Positions 48,737 to 57,947 of a DNA stretch of 64,000 nt are shown piece after piece. The number at the start of each line of letters is the position of its first letter. Within the stretch, counting starts at the first letter, position 1. Source of the stretch: Nitrososphaerota archaeon (GTDB taxonomy: Archaea; Thermoproteota; Nitrososphaeria; Nitrososphaerales; Gagatemarchaeaceae); NCBI GenBank assembly GCA_029785085.1, contig JAFMAI010000002.1:1-64000 (forward strand). Reading direction: 5' to 3'. A program made the position numbers and the translations under genes. The notes under the pieces are model-generated. The model made no database searches. It saw only the letters and a list, made by a program, of their open reading frames with translations, and was not told the DNA's origin.

Positions 48737-48997
48737 GGACTGGTTCTGCTTTCCACCGGCAATTTAAGCTCGTAACGTAAGTCAACCGAGGCCAACCCAC
48801 ACCAAATTCGTGTCCATTACAACACAGGCGGATCCGGCGGCGAGGATCAGGCGCCAAAGCCATACCAGGTAGATGCCAGTCCGACCTTCATTACTCCACC
48901 TCGCAGATGCCACAGCACGGAATCGCCCTGGGCGTCTTGCGCATTTAAAACTGCAAAGGATAATCCAGCCTCCTGGTCGGACCTCGCGGCGGCTCAA

Positions 48998-50257
48998 ATG
49001 GGCAACCAGGGTAAAGGCGTCTTCGCCGTCTCTCGCACGCTGCTGCTGAACAGGAATATCCGAGCGATTGCGGTCACCGGCCTGATCTCCGGGGTCTACA
49101 TTGGCATGCTCAACTTCGCCCTTCAGCTCTTCCCTCTGTCTATTGGCCTCGGGATCCCTGCCATTGGGATCCTTCAGGCCGTGGGGAGCCGCTTCTCAGG
49201 CGCGGCGGGAACTCTCATACAGCCTCTCGCGGGCCATTACTCCGACCTCCACAGCAGGAAGGGTTCGATCATGCTGGGAAGCGCGACTACGATCGCGTCC
49301 ATGCTCTGCTTCGTGGGGTCAGCGCTTACCGGGGACTGGTATCTGGTTATCATCGCATTTGTCCTCTATGGCTTGTCAGTACTGGGAAGCCCAGCATCCC
49401 AAGCCATGGTCGCCGAGTCGGTCGCGCTCGACCCTCACAAGATGGATGTCGCTTACAGCCTTGTGTTCTTCCTGGGGACCGTCCCCGGCGTGGTGTCTCC
49501 TGCCCTGGCGGGCTCCGCGGTGGGGACCACCGGCTACTTGGCTATCTTCGCTGCGGCCGCGCTCCTGGAGTCATTCGACCTCATCCTCTACTGGAGGGAA
49601 CTCTCCGAGACGGAGCATGTCATGCCCGTCGAGCCAGAGCAGGGTCCGAAGTTCTCGTTGAGAGAGGCGTTCGCCTTTCCGAGGTCGGCATGGGGGTTCT
49701 ACGGTGCGCTAGCCGCCGACGCCTTCGCCTTCGGCATCAGCTCCAACATCATCTATGCAATGGCCCAGGACCAGTTCCATTTCTCCGCTCAGGAGATTGG
49801 TCTACTTGTCGCAGTGTGGTACCTGGCCATGCTAGTCTCTCAGTACCCTGCGACCCGGCTCCTGATCCGATTCGGGCCGAAGAAGACCCTGATAGCCTCC
49901 GAAGCCCTTGGGACGGCGCTGATGACAGGTTGGGCCCTCTCAAACAGCCTCCCCGAGTTCTTGGTCTTCTCCGTCGTCTTCGGAGCCTCGGTCACCACTT
50001 GGGTCCCAGGTGTCTCCTCGCTCCTCATGACCCACGCCCCCCCGAAGACACGAGGAGGTGTAGGGGGTAAAGTGGCGGCCTTCAGAGGTCTGGTCGCGTT
50101 CCCAGCCCCGATACTCGGAGGGTACCTCTACCAGTATCTAGGCTATGATGCCCCCATCCTGGCCAGCCTCGCAGGGACCCTGGCCTGCGTCGCGCTGATG
50201 ATCCGGTTCCTCCCCGAGCGCCCGACGGCGACCACCAGAGGAGGGAGCGGTACCTGA
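48998..50257 (+). CDS. MFS transporter
   Basis: 419 aa, 12 TM-like; 'PLAGHYSDLHSRKGSIMLG'. Confidence 0.9.
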   Translation: MGNQGKGVFAVSRTLLLNRNIRAIAVTGLISGVYIGMLNFALQLFPLSIGLGIPAIGILQAVGSRFSGAAGTLIQPLAGHYSDLHSRKGSIMLGSATTIASMLCFVGSALTGDWYLVIIAFVLYGLSVLGSPASQAMVAESVALDPHKMDVAYSLVFFLGTVPGVVSPALAGSAVGTTGYLAIFAAAALLESFDLILYWRELSETEHVMPVEPEQGPKFSLREAFAFPRSAWGFYGALAADAFAFGISSNIIYAMAQDQFHFSAQEIGLLVAVWYLAMLVSQYPATRLLIRFGPKKTLIASEALGTALMTGWALSNSLPEFLVFSVVFGASVTTWVPGVSSLLMTHAPPKTRGGVGGKVAAFRGLVAFPAPILGGYLYQYLGYDAPILASLAGTLACVALMIRFLPERPTATTRGGSGT

Positions 50258-50724
50258 CGCGCTTCAGGGTAGGAGATGCAGGGCCCAAAGGGAAGGGGGT
50301 GTTCGCGGACAGGGCAATCAGGGCTTCGGACGTGGTGGTCAGATTCCAAGGGAAGGCGAAGTGGATCTGGGACATCCCACGCGACGTGTGGCCATACACC
50401 ATACAGGTCGACTACGACAGTTATGTTGTGCCAAAGAGGTACGGACTCGGCTGGTACCTCAACCATTCATGTGACCCCAACTGTGTGGTCTCAGGCATGT
50501 CTGTCGTAGCCGCGAGAGGTATCCGAAAGGGGGAGGAACTGACCTTCGACTACTCCACCGACGTGGACTGGCCCGGTTTCAGGATGCGGTGTAGTTGTGG
50601 CGCGCCGCAGTGCAGGAAGGTGATCAAAGCATATCGATTTCTTCCGGAGGGGCTGAAGAAGAAATACGGGACACATGTGGCTCCCTATCTCCGGCGGAAG
50701 CAGGAACCATCGAATACTGTCTGA
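50254..50724 (+). CDS. SET-domain protein with post-SET-like cysteines
   Basis: 'GPKGKGVFADRAI', 'YLNHSCDPNCVVSGMSVVAARGIRKGEELTFDYSTD', 'MRCSCGAPQCRKVI'; CTG start overlapping upstream TGA. Confidence 0.88.
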   Translation: MTRFRVGDAGPKGKGVFADRAIRASDVVVRFQGKAKWIWDIPRDVWPYTIQVDYDSYVVPKRYGLGWYLNHSCDPNCVVSGMSVVAARGIRKGEELTFDYSTDVDWPGFRMRCSCGAPQCRKVIKAYRFLPEGLKKKYGTHVAPYLRRKQEPSNTV

Positions 50725-50765
50725 CTGTCAGGATAGAGTCGCGAAGGGCCTTCCGGCGTATCTCA

Positions 50766-51953
50766 TCACTGTCCCGGGACTGACGCCACCATCTTCGGCT
50801 TAGGAATCAGAACTGCCCCTATGGCGGAAACCAGCGCCAAGACGGCCATGTACTCGAAGGAGGCGCCGAGCCTACCGTAGTCGTTGAGCACAAACGCGTA
50901 GACCATCAGGGGTCCCAGGGCGTTCCCTCCAGTCGTCCCCAGACCCCAGACCAGCGAGTTGCCTAGGTTCGATGCCCCGACAGGGGCGTAGTCCGCTGCG
51001 AGGGACAGCAGTACCGGAAACCCAGTGTACGCGAAGAATCCGAATAGCGATAGGCAGGCGTAGCTCTCCGCTCCGCCCAAGCTGACGAAGCCCACAATGG
51101 ATGCGGAGGCGCCGGCTGCTGAGAGGGCCATCACAAGCCTATGGTCGACCCTATCCACAAGCCATCCGAAAAGAGGCTGCCCCACGATAGCGGGTGCGAA
51201 GTAGACTGTGGTCAGGATACCGAGCAGGGACCCTACTCCCGCTCCCCTTTGGGTGGTGAGAAAGATCTGAACGTACGCCGCGACTCCGAATATCGCCGCC
51301 GACCTGACGAAGGTGATTATCATCAGGATTATCATCGGCCTGGTGAGCGACCTCCGGAGAGACTCCCCTTCGCGTCTATCAGGCTTCCTGCCCGTTCTGG
51401 CCTCCCCTAGTCCGACCCAGATGAGAACCGCTGCTACCGCGCCCACCAATCCGAAGGCCGCCAGGGAGTCGGGTATCGTAACCACCAGGACTGCCGCCCC
51501 GTAAATCAGCGGGTACACCGCCCTGCCAACGCTCCCCAGGGCGCCGTTCAGGCCTAGCGCCCTTCCGGTATTGCTACGCTCGAACGAAGCCTGCAATATG
51601 CTCCCGCCCAGAGGATGGTAGAATGCGCTCCCAAACCCCATGACGAAGTCGAAGAAGAACGCAAGTGCGAAGAGCTCGGTGCCGGCCGTGTAGACCATCG
51701 TAGCGAAGAAGCCGATCAGCCCCATCGCCAAGAAAGCTATCCCTACGGCCATCAGCCTCCCAGATGCCCCCGTCCTATCTGCCCGCCTGCCGACAAAGAC
51801 GCTGGACACCATCGAGCTGAAGTAGAAGAAGAAGAGAAGAATCGACTGTTCGAAGTGCGTGGTTCCGTACCGGCTCCCAAGAAGGTCTACGACCAGAGGA
51901 AGGAGGAAGACCGAGCCGTCGTTGGTGAAGTGCCCGAGGGAAGTGAACGCCAG
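50766..51953 (-). CDS. MFS transporter
   Basis: Track ORF starts at 51812; reading upstream adds '(M)AFTSLGHFTNDGSVFLLPLVVDLLGSRYGTTHFEQSILLFFFYFSS' from CTG 51953, a typical MFS TM1. Confidence 0.87.
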   Translation of the reverse strand: MAFTSLGHFTNDGSVFLLPLVVDLLGSRYGTTHFEQSILLFFFYFSSMVSSVFVGRRADRTGASGRLMAVGIAFLAMGLIGFFATMVYTAGTELFALAFFFDFVMGFGSAFYHPLGGSILQASFERSNTGRALGLNGALGSVGRAVYPLIYGAAVLVVTIPDSLAAFGLVGAVAAVLIWVGLGEARTGRKPDRREGESLRRSLTRPMIILMIITFVRSAAIFGVAAYVQIFLTTQRGAGVGSLLGILTTVYFAPAIVGQPLFGWLVDRVDHRLVMALSAAGASASIVGFVSLGGAESYACLSLFGFFAYTGFPVLLSLAADYAPVGASNLGNSLVWGLGTTGGNALGPLMVYAFVLNDYGRLGASFEYMAVLALVSAIGAVLIPKPKMVASVPGQ

Positions 51954-51996
51954 CCCCCTGGCCCTTCCAAGGCTGGAAGCATCGACATCGGCTTGG

Positions 51997-52626
51997 CTAT
52001 TCGCGGCCGTACGCCTCTCTGATCCGCCTCTGCTCCGCCTCGCTCAGTCCGGTGACGCTCCCGGCCAGCCTCCCGGCCAGGTATATCTTGGAGCTCTCTT
52101 CAAGCACCTCCAGTCTGGACGCCGCCTCGTGCAAGTCCTTCCCCATCGAAAAGAATCCGTGGTTCCTTATTCCGACTAGGTCGCATCTCTTCAGCTTGGT
52201 CGCTATCGCCATGGCTCCGTCTTCTCCAGGAACAACGAAATCTACCACCTCCATCTTCTCGATCATGACAGCATGCTCAGGAGTCATGACAGGTATCTTC
52301 ATCCCCACACTGACAAGCTCTACGGCGTTTGGTGGATGGCCATGGACAACTGCGTTCACGTCTTCCCTATTCCTGTAGGCCACAAGGTGAGTGGGGAGCT
52401 CGCTAGAAGGCCTCCCTCTGGTGATTACCTCTCCCTCGAGGCTAACCCTGACCAAGTCGCCCTGAACCGCTCCACCCTTGAAATAGCCCGCAGGGGTAAT
52501 CAAGATTTGGCTCTTCATACGGAGGCGGGCGCTGGCGTTACCTCCTACACCAGAGACCAGCCCCCGCTTGTACATCCTCCTGATGGTGCGGGCGAGGTCT
52601 TCTTTCAGGGATAGCGTCCCGTCCAT
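51997..52626 (-). CDS. Class II aldolase/adducin family (fuculose-phosphate aldolase-like)
   Basis: 'LVSGVGGNASARL', 'SSELPTHLVAYRNREDVNAVVHGHPPNAVEL', 'LVGIRNHGFFSMGKDLHEA'. Confidence 0.88.
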   Translation of the reverse strand: MDGTLSLKEDLARTIRRMYKRGLVSGVGGNASARLRMKSQILITPAGYFKGGAVQGDLVRVSLEGEVITRGRPSSELPTHLVAYRNREDVNAVVHGHPPNAVELVSVGMKIPVMTPEHAVMIEKMEVVDFVVPGEDGAMAIATKLKRCDLVGIRNHGFFSMGKDLHEAASRLEVLEESSKIYLAGRLAGSVTGLSEAEQRRIREAYGRE

Positions 52627-52778
52627 ATCCTCCCCAAAGCCGGCGCCAGGTGCTTATTATGGTGCGTTTGCGGCGCCGACTACTGGCGGCGGGCGGCGCT
52701 CACGTATCCTGCCTCACTTTAGCATCTTGTCCAATGCGCTCAACTCAGTAGGACGTCCCAGAGGATAGGAACCGCACT

Positions 52779-53777
52779 CTAGTAGTATCTTGCAGCCAGG
52801 TATTCGGTCAGGCTATCGAGGCGGGCCGTGGCAGGTCCAGTTGGCACCGATGCCAGTACGGCCCTAGCTTTGTCTGTGTGCAACCTGACCTTCTTGCGTA
52901 CGTAATCCAGTGAACCTTTCTCAAGCATCAGCCCGCGCAGTCTCTGAACTTCGTCCTGGGTGTAGGCGCCCCTGCGATTCGTAAGCCCCACCACGAACTT
53001 CCGTTCCTCGGCCGAGCAACGGCCGAGGCAGTGCATCAGGACGAGGCTCTTCTTCCCTCCCCTCAGGTCCGTGAATATCGGCTTTCCGAGCTCAGACGCT
53101 TCGCCCATGATGTCCAACGTATCATCCTGAATCTGATAGGCCAGCCCTGCCTCCTCGCCGTACTTGCCCGCCGCCGCTGCCTCGTCGTCTGATGCCCCGC
53201 CAACTAGGGCTCCACTGGCGCATGGAGCGCTCAGCAAGCTTGAAGTCTTCAACCTGATCATCTCTTCGTACCGCTCTTCAGTCCCTTCTTCGTCGTAGGC
53301 CATCTCCATATCTATGAACTCTCCCCACGTAGTGGCTCTGCATGCGTCGCCCAGCAGGTCCAGGGCCCTTGCGAGCCTACGGCTCTCCAGATTTTCGTAC
53401 TTCGCAATCATTTTGGGGACGTTGAAGAGGAGCAGATCGGAAGCCAGCAACGCTGTTGTTGAGCCATACTTCACTCCAATCGAGCTCTCCCCCCTACGCA
53501 TCTCGGACCCATCGATTATATCGTCCTGGATCAGCGCGCTCGCGTGGGCAAGTTCGTATGCCACGGCCAGGGGTATTGCTGGCCTGTAGTCTCCAGAGAA
53601 GACCTCGCACCAGAGCAGGGCGAGCACGGCGCGCACCCGCTTCCCTCCCGCCACTACCGCGTCGTGCGCCGCTCTTTCCAGCGGGGTGGACGCGAGTTGC
53701 GGGGCAAGATCCTCCAGGGCTGAGTTCACCGGAACTATGTACTCCGTCAGCCACGAAGCCAGTCCTGGAGTCTGCAC
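52779..53777 (-). CDS. Polyprenyl (geranylgeranyl-type) diphosphate synthase
   Basis: FARM 'ALIQDDIIDGSEMRRG', SARM 'YQIQDDTLDIMGE', 'GGKRVRAVLALLWCE'. Confidence 0.92.
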   Translation of the reverse strand: MQTPGLASWLTEYIVPVNSALEDLAPQLASTPLERAAHDAVVAGGKRVRAVLALLWCEVFSGDYRPAIPLAVAYELAHASALIQDDIIDGSEMRRGESSIGVKYGSTTALLASDLLLFNVPKMIAKYENLESRRLARALDLLGDACRATTWGEFIDMEMAYDEEGTEERYEEMIRLKTSSLLSAPCASGALVGGASDDEAAAAGKYGEEAGLAYQIQDDTLDIMGEASELGKPIFTDLRGGKKSLVLMHCLGRCSAEERKFVVGLTNRRGAYTQDEVQRLRGLMLEKGSLDYVRKKVRLHTDKARAVLASVPTGPATARLDSLTEYLAARYY

Positions 53778-54019
53778 GGCACCAGTCTAGATCAGGCATT
53801 ATGTAACAGGTGTGCCCTGCACACCCGACCGCGTGGATGGGCGGTCAGCGGCGCGCAAAAGCCCAAAATCTACTTTCATGACACTCATATCCTCGACCGC
53901 AGCCTGCATTCTATCAATGATGGATGACTCACCAATCCACCTAGGAGGGTGTCGCACCCGCTCCTTCCAGCCACCATGAAGCTATTCATAGCAATCAGGG
54001 GATGTGGCACAGCACATTC

Positions 54020-54730
54020 CGTCACAAAATCGGATGCGGCTAGTCCGCAGGGCACACCGCCGACCTGTACAAGAGATTTACGCACTGTCGCAAGTACTGC
54101 AATGCGCCGTCCGTGACGCATGATGACAGGTCCTAGGAGATATACCTAGACACCAGGGTAATGCTTCGAACGTCCTCGAACAGAAACTCAGGAAGCTAAA
54201 AGACGAAGTGTTGTTGTCGAGCGCATCCGACCCGCACAAGCCAGTCGAGTCCAGATGCCAGTTGACGCGAAGCTGCCTCGTAGGGCTCTTACGGCACGGA
54301 TCCCCTGTATCCTGAAGTCGCTTCCGGTTCTGAGGGAGCTGAATCTGAAGGGAGTTCGAATGGAGCAGGGTCGGTCTGTCGATAGCCATTGTAGCATTCA
54401 GGAAGTTCGAACCTAGGGTCCAGCCGCTGGAAAAGAGGGTGGCGATTCTGAAGAGGCTTCTCGTCTCTAGGGTCAAGATCTGGGTGTCGTTCACTCCCGC
54501 GGTGCCGGAATCATAATGGTAGGCCTTGAGCGCCTCTTCGCCGAACTGAGCGACGCCGAGAAGGATTGGGCCATCTCTGCACAACGAGGTTCGTGGGTTA
54601 TGAATCGAAACCCACGTTCAAAACTGCGACGAGGATGAGCGCGAGTCAGGTCCTCGCCGGGGAAGAATATGTCATTACCACCCTGACCAGGCTGGTCAGG
54701 AAGTATGGACGGAACTCAAGGGCCACATAG
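54020..54730 (+). pseudogene. Decayed radical SAM protein (spore photoproduct lyase/SPL-like family)
   Basis: Frame-broken but continuous homology-like reading: 'SPQGTPP', 'LYKRFTHCRKYCNAPSVTHDDRS*', 'NVLEQKLRKLKDEVLLSSASDPHKPVESRCQLTRSCLVGLLRHGSPVS*', 'LKSLPVLRELNL', 'VGLSIAIVAFRKFEPRVQPLEKRVAILKRLLVSRVKIWVSFTPAVPES*', 'ERLFAELSDAEKDWAISAQR', 'RFVGYESKPTFKTATRMSASQVLAGEEYVITTLTRLVRKYGRNSRAT*'. Confidence 0.75.
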
Positions 54731-54782
54731 ACGACCTGAAGTAGGCGCGCAAAGCACATCTGGCGTTGGACGGCTTGGCCTA

Positions 54783-55637
54783 TTAGACCGCCCCAACCAA
54801 GCCTGCGCTCGTATCCCAGAGGCGCCGAGCAAGGGCCCTGTCATAGGACGCGGCAGCCGGTTCCTTCTCCCGCTTACGATCGAAGTACTTACCGGTCACG
54901 CCTTCGAGCCCAGGAGACGAAGCGAGGAACACCGGGGACTCCGCCCCTTCTTCAGCGCTGGCGAGGAAGAGCCTGGTGACCTTAGTCAAGAACGAAAACC
55001 GCCCGAGAGGCCTCCCCCAGATATTCGTTGCCACGGCGCCAGGATGAAGGGAGTTCACCGTGACCCCTGTACCTTTGATCCTCTCAGCGAGCTCGCAGCT
55101 GAAAATGACCTGGGCCAGCTTCGCCCTCGAGTATGCCTTCATCACGCTGTACCCTTCAGCCATCTGCAGGTCGTCAAAGTCGATGCGTCCGTCGTAGTGG
55201 GCGACAGACGACACGAATACGACGCGCGAAGGAGCGCTCTTCTTCAGCACTTCCAGGAGCAAATTGGTCAGCAGGAACTGCGATAGGTAGTCGACCTGGA
55301 ACGTGGTCTCGAGACCGTCGACTGTCACTGACCGCGTCAGCTTGGCTATTCCAGCGTTGTTTATGAGGACATGCAGTGAGTCGTGGCTCTCGAGGTACGT
55401 CCTGGCGAGCTCCCTGACCGATTCTAGAGAGCTGAAATCTGCGAGGAGGAGCTCCATGGCGCCGGTTGCTCCCTTCTGCCTGATGCGGGTGATTGTCCTT
55501 TCACCCTTGGCCCTGTCCCTGCAGACGAAGATCACAGTCGCACCGAGCATGGCGAGCCTTTCGGCCGTTGCCCTGCCGATACCTGAGCTCGCTCCAGTTA
55601 CCATGCAGACCCTGCCACCCATCGGTCCGGAATCCAA
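54783..55637 (-). CDS. Short-chain dehydrogenase/reductase
   Basis: 'VCMVTGASSGIGRATAERLA', 'LINNAGIA', 'YSRAKLAQV' (YxxxK). Confidence 0.94.
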   Translation of the reverse strand: MDSGPMGGRVCMVTGASSGIGRATAERLAMLGATVIFVCRDRAKGERTITRIRQKGATGAMELLLADFSSLESVRELARTYLESHDSLHVLINNAGIAKLTRSVTVDGLETTFQVDYLSQFLLTNLLLEVLKKSAPSRVVFVSSVAHYDGRIDFDDLQMAEGYSVMKAYSRAKLAQVIFSCELAERIKGTGVTVNSLHPGAVATNIWGRPLGRFSFLTKVTRLFLASAEEGAESPVFLASSPGLEGVTGKYFDRKREKEPAAASYDRALARRLWDTSAGLVGAV

Positions 55638-55703
55638 AGCTACGTCCCAACGCTCCGGAACGGGGGGCCTCCTAAGTCTTCGTGCAAGGTATGACGACCC
55701 GGC

Positions 55704-56015
55704 CTATCTAGTCTCTTCGCCGAAGTGGCCCAGTTCCTGCTCCCTCTGCTCGACCTCAATGATGGCTCCCACCATAGAATATGCTCTCAGAAACTCGTAC
55801 CCTCGGGGCGTCATCATGTAGTCTACTCCGTCATCACCTTCCTCGGCTCGTAGCAACCCTTTGTCTGCAAGGAACTGCAGGTACTTCCTCGTCCTATCCA
55901 GGGGCGTGTTGGACGCGTACGAGAGGTGGGTTATCCTCCCTGAGCCGCCGTATGAGTCTATGGCGCGAAGCAGAGAATTGTAGATATCCAGCTTCGACCG
56001 CTTGACTTTCTTCAT
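55704..56015 (-). CDS. Winged-helix transcriptional regulator (archaeal, short)
   Basis: 103 aa; 'KLDIYNSLLRAIDSYGGSGRITHLSYASNTPLDRTRKYLQFLADKGLL...YMMTPRGYEFLRAY'. Confidence 0.85.
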   Translation of the reverse strand: MKKVKRSKLDIYNSLLRAIDSYGGSGRITHLSYASNTPLDRTRKYLQFLADKGLLRAEEGDDGVDYMMTPRGYEFLRAYSMVGAIIEVEQREQELGHFGEETR

Positions 56016-57226
56016 ACTGGAGGGCTTGGAAGGCCAGAGACCTTCTCGGGCTGGCTGGCGAGGCTGACGTCCTTGCCCAGGTGGAGGGCTTCAGTGTACT
56101 GCAGCGGTCCAGATATCCTGCACCCCCTGCCGACCTCGGCCCTTCTGACGTAGACGCTCCTGAGAGAACAGCCAGCTTCGGCCCAGAGGCTTTCTGCATA
56201 GACATCCTCAGCCTCGGCATTTTCCTTGATCCTGACAGTCTCCCCTACAATCGGTCCTCTCACCCTGGCCCTCCTTGCTATGTCAACCTCTCGGGCCTTG
56301 GACCCCGCCGAAGTAGTAAGTCCTCCACCAATTTCCAGCTTTTCATCCGCCAACACCTTCGTTGCCTCTAGATTCCCACCTACGCCTATGGATCCAGCTT
56401 CCAAAGCTCCTCCGATCTTCGCATCCCCTCCGACCGAAAGCTTGTCTTCGAGTTTCAGGTCCTTGACTACCTCCAGAATCCCCCCAATCGAGACTTTCTC
56501 TCCTTTCCCCGAGCCAATGGTGAGCTGCCCTCCGACACGTATCTCTTCGAAGGTTAGCTCTCCCACGGACCTGAAAATCCCACCGACGCGGACGTCTTCA
56601 ACCTTTCCGCCACCCACCGCGGCAGTCCCTCCCACGGTAAGATCCCCAATATTCACGTCACCGGAGACTTCGACCGTCCCCCCTACGTCCACGTCTTCCG
56701 CTTTGATGGTCTCCGCCCTGAGGTTTCCGCCTACTCGGACGTCATGGGAAATCAGTACCTTAACTTGGAGAGTCCCTCCCACTCTCACGTCATCCGACTC
56801 AAGCTTCGCCCTCGCTTCCAGCGTCCCTCCGACCTTGACGTCTTCCAATTTGGCGTCGCCAGCCAACACTGCAGTCCCCCCCACTCGCATATCATCCACT
56901 TCGGCTCTCCCGCCCACCCTGACGGCATTAGGCACGTCCACATCGCCGGCCCTGAAATCGCCTTTCACATCGAGGCTCGCTCCGTCGTCGAGCCTCACGT
57001 CGCTGGCTTCTAGGCCACCCTCCACCAGAAGATCTCCGTCCCCCCTCACCTCTTCCGCCTTTAGGCTCCCCTTGACGGTAGACCGGCCCCTGACAACGAG
57101 TGTTCCGTGTACCACCACCTGCATCCCTAAGGGGATCACCGTGGAACCTTCGAGGAGCAGGTCGCCATCCGCCTCCGAGATGGTAGCCGTCTTCCCGCGT
57201 TCTACCCTCTCTTCGAATCCGCTCAT
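56012..57226 (-). CDS. Polymer-forming/bactofilin-like beta-solenoid protein with VxVGGT repeats
   Basis: 404 aa; a dozen or so ~16-17-aa units ending in (V/I)xVGG(T/N/I). Confidence 0.75.
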   Translation of the reverse strand: MSGFEERVERGKTATISEADGDLLLEGSTVIPLGMQVVVHGTLVVRGRSTVKGSLKAEEVRGDGDLLVEGGLEASDVRLDDGASLDVKGDFRAGDVDVPNAVRVGGRAEVDDMRVGGTAVLAGDAKLEDVKVGGTLEARAKLESDDVRVGGTLQVKVLISHDVRVGGNLRAETIKAEDVDVGGTVEVSGDVNIGDLTVGGTAAVGGGKVEDVRVGGIFRSVGELTFEEIRVGGQLTIGSGKGEKVSIGGILEVVKDLKLEDKLSVGGDAKIGGALEAGSIGVGGNLEATKVLADEKLEIGGGLTTSAGSKAREVDIARRARVRGPIVGETVRIKENAEAEDVYAESLWAEAGCSLRSVYVRRAEVGRGCRISGPLQYTEALHLGKDVSLASQPEKVSGLPSPPV

Positions 57227-57558
57227 TCGGTCTTCGCCAACTTGGCGGTGATATATCGGCGACTCACATAAAGTGATTACCTCGCGCGCCGTGAATATTT
57301 AGAATAATGAACCCAATCCGTGTCCATGTCAGAAGAAAACGCGAAGAGGAAAAGAGAATCTGAGCGTAACGCGGAGACAACCCACGCGTCAGGTTACGCC
57401 CTGTTCCTCCGCCGATGAAGCCTGAGCCTTCCAGGGGCTCCCGGTCTGGGTCGGGATGACGCACGCGCCGCCGATGATGCAGCTCACCCAGGCGAGCCGG
57501 CTGGGACCGGCCGAACACTTTTACTCTAGAAAGGCGGCATGCCGGGACAGAAGAAGAC

Positions 57559-57828
57559 TTGACGACATACGCATCCAAGTGCAAAGACATCGGCATGCAG
57601 TGTGGATTCGAGGTGCATGGAGCCTCGCCGAGAGACAAGGTAATGCAATTGGCTGTCGTGCACGCCAAGTCTGCACACAACATGCAGACCGTCTCCCCAG
57701 ACGTACCCAACAAGGCCAGTTCAGCGATAACAAACCGAGCTGGCCCTCCAACGTTCTTCGTCTCTCCTTATCGAGCTGTTTGCGACCCTTCGAGTTCCAA
57801 GGCAAGCGCAGAAGGCGCACAAGCCTAA
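57559..57828 (+). CDS. DUF1059-like small protein, possibly with altered C-terminus
   Basis: 'YASKCKDIGMQCGFEVHGASPRDKVMQLAVVHAKSAHNMQTVSPDVPNKASSAI'; low-complexity tail after that; TTG start. Confidence 0.6.
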   Translation: MTTYASKCKDIGMQCGFEVHGASPRDKVMQLAVVHAKSAHNMQTVSPDVPNKASSAITNRAGPPTFFVSPYRAVCDPSSSKASAEGAQA

Positions 57829-57947
57829 GCCTCACTCACAGCCGGCAGTTAGCGGGCCGTTGCGAGACGCCAGTTCAGTTTTTCTAACACTTTGTTCAAA
57901 TCAATCACGCACCTGACCCTATAGGTTCCGGCCTCGCCCAGAAGGGC

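Noticed and set aside
54078-54584. 168-aa minus-strand ORF
   Set aside because: No protein-like features; the plus strand carries the radical SAM remnant instead.
56226-57251. 341-aa plus-strand ORF rich in Pro/Ser/Thr opposite the VGGT-repeat gene
   Set aside because: Repetitive antisense translation of the solenoid repeats; the minus frame has proper start, stop and operon overlap.
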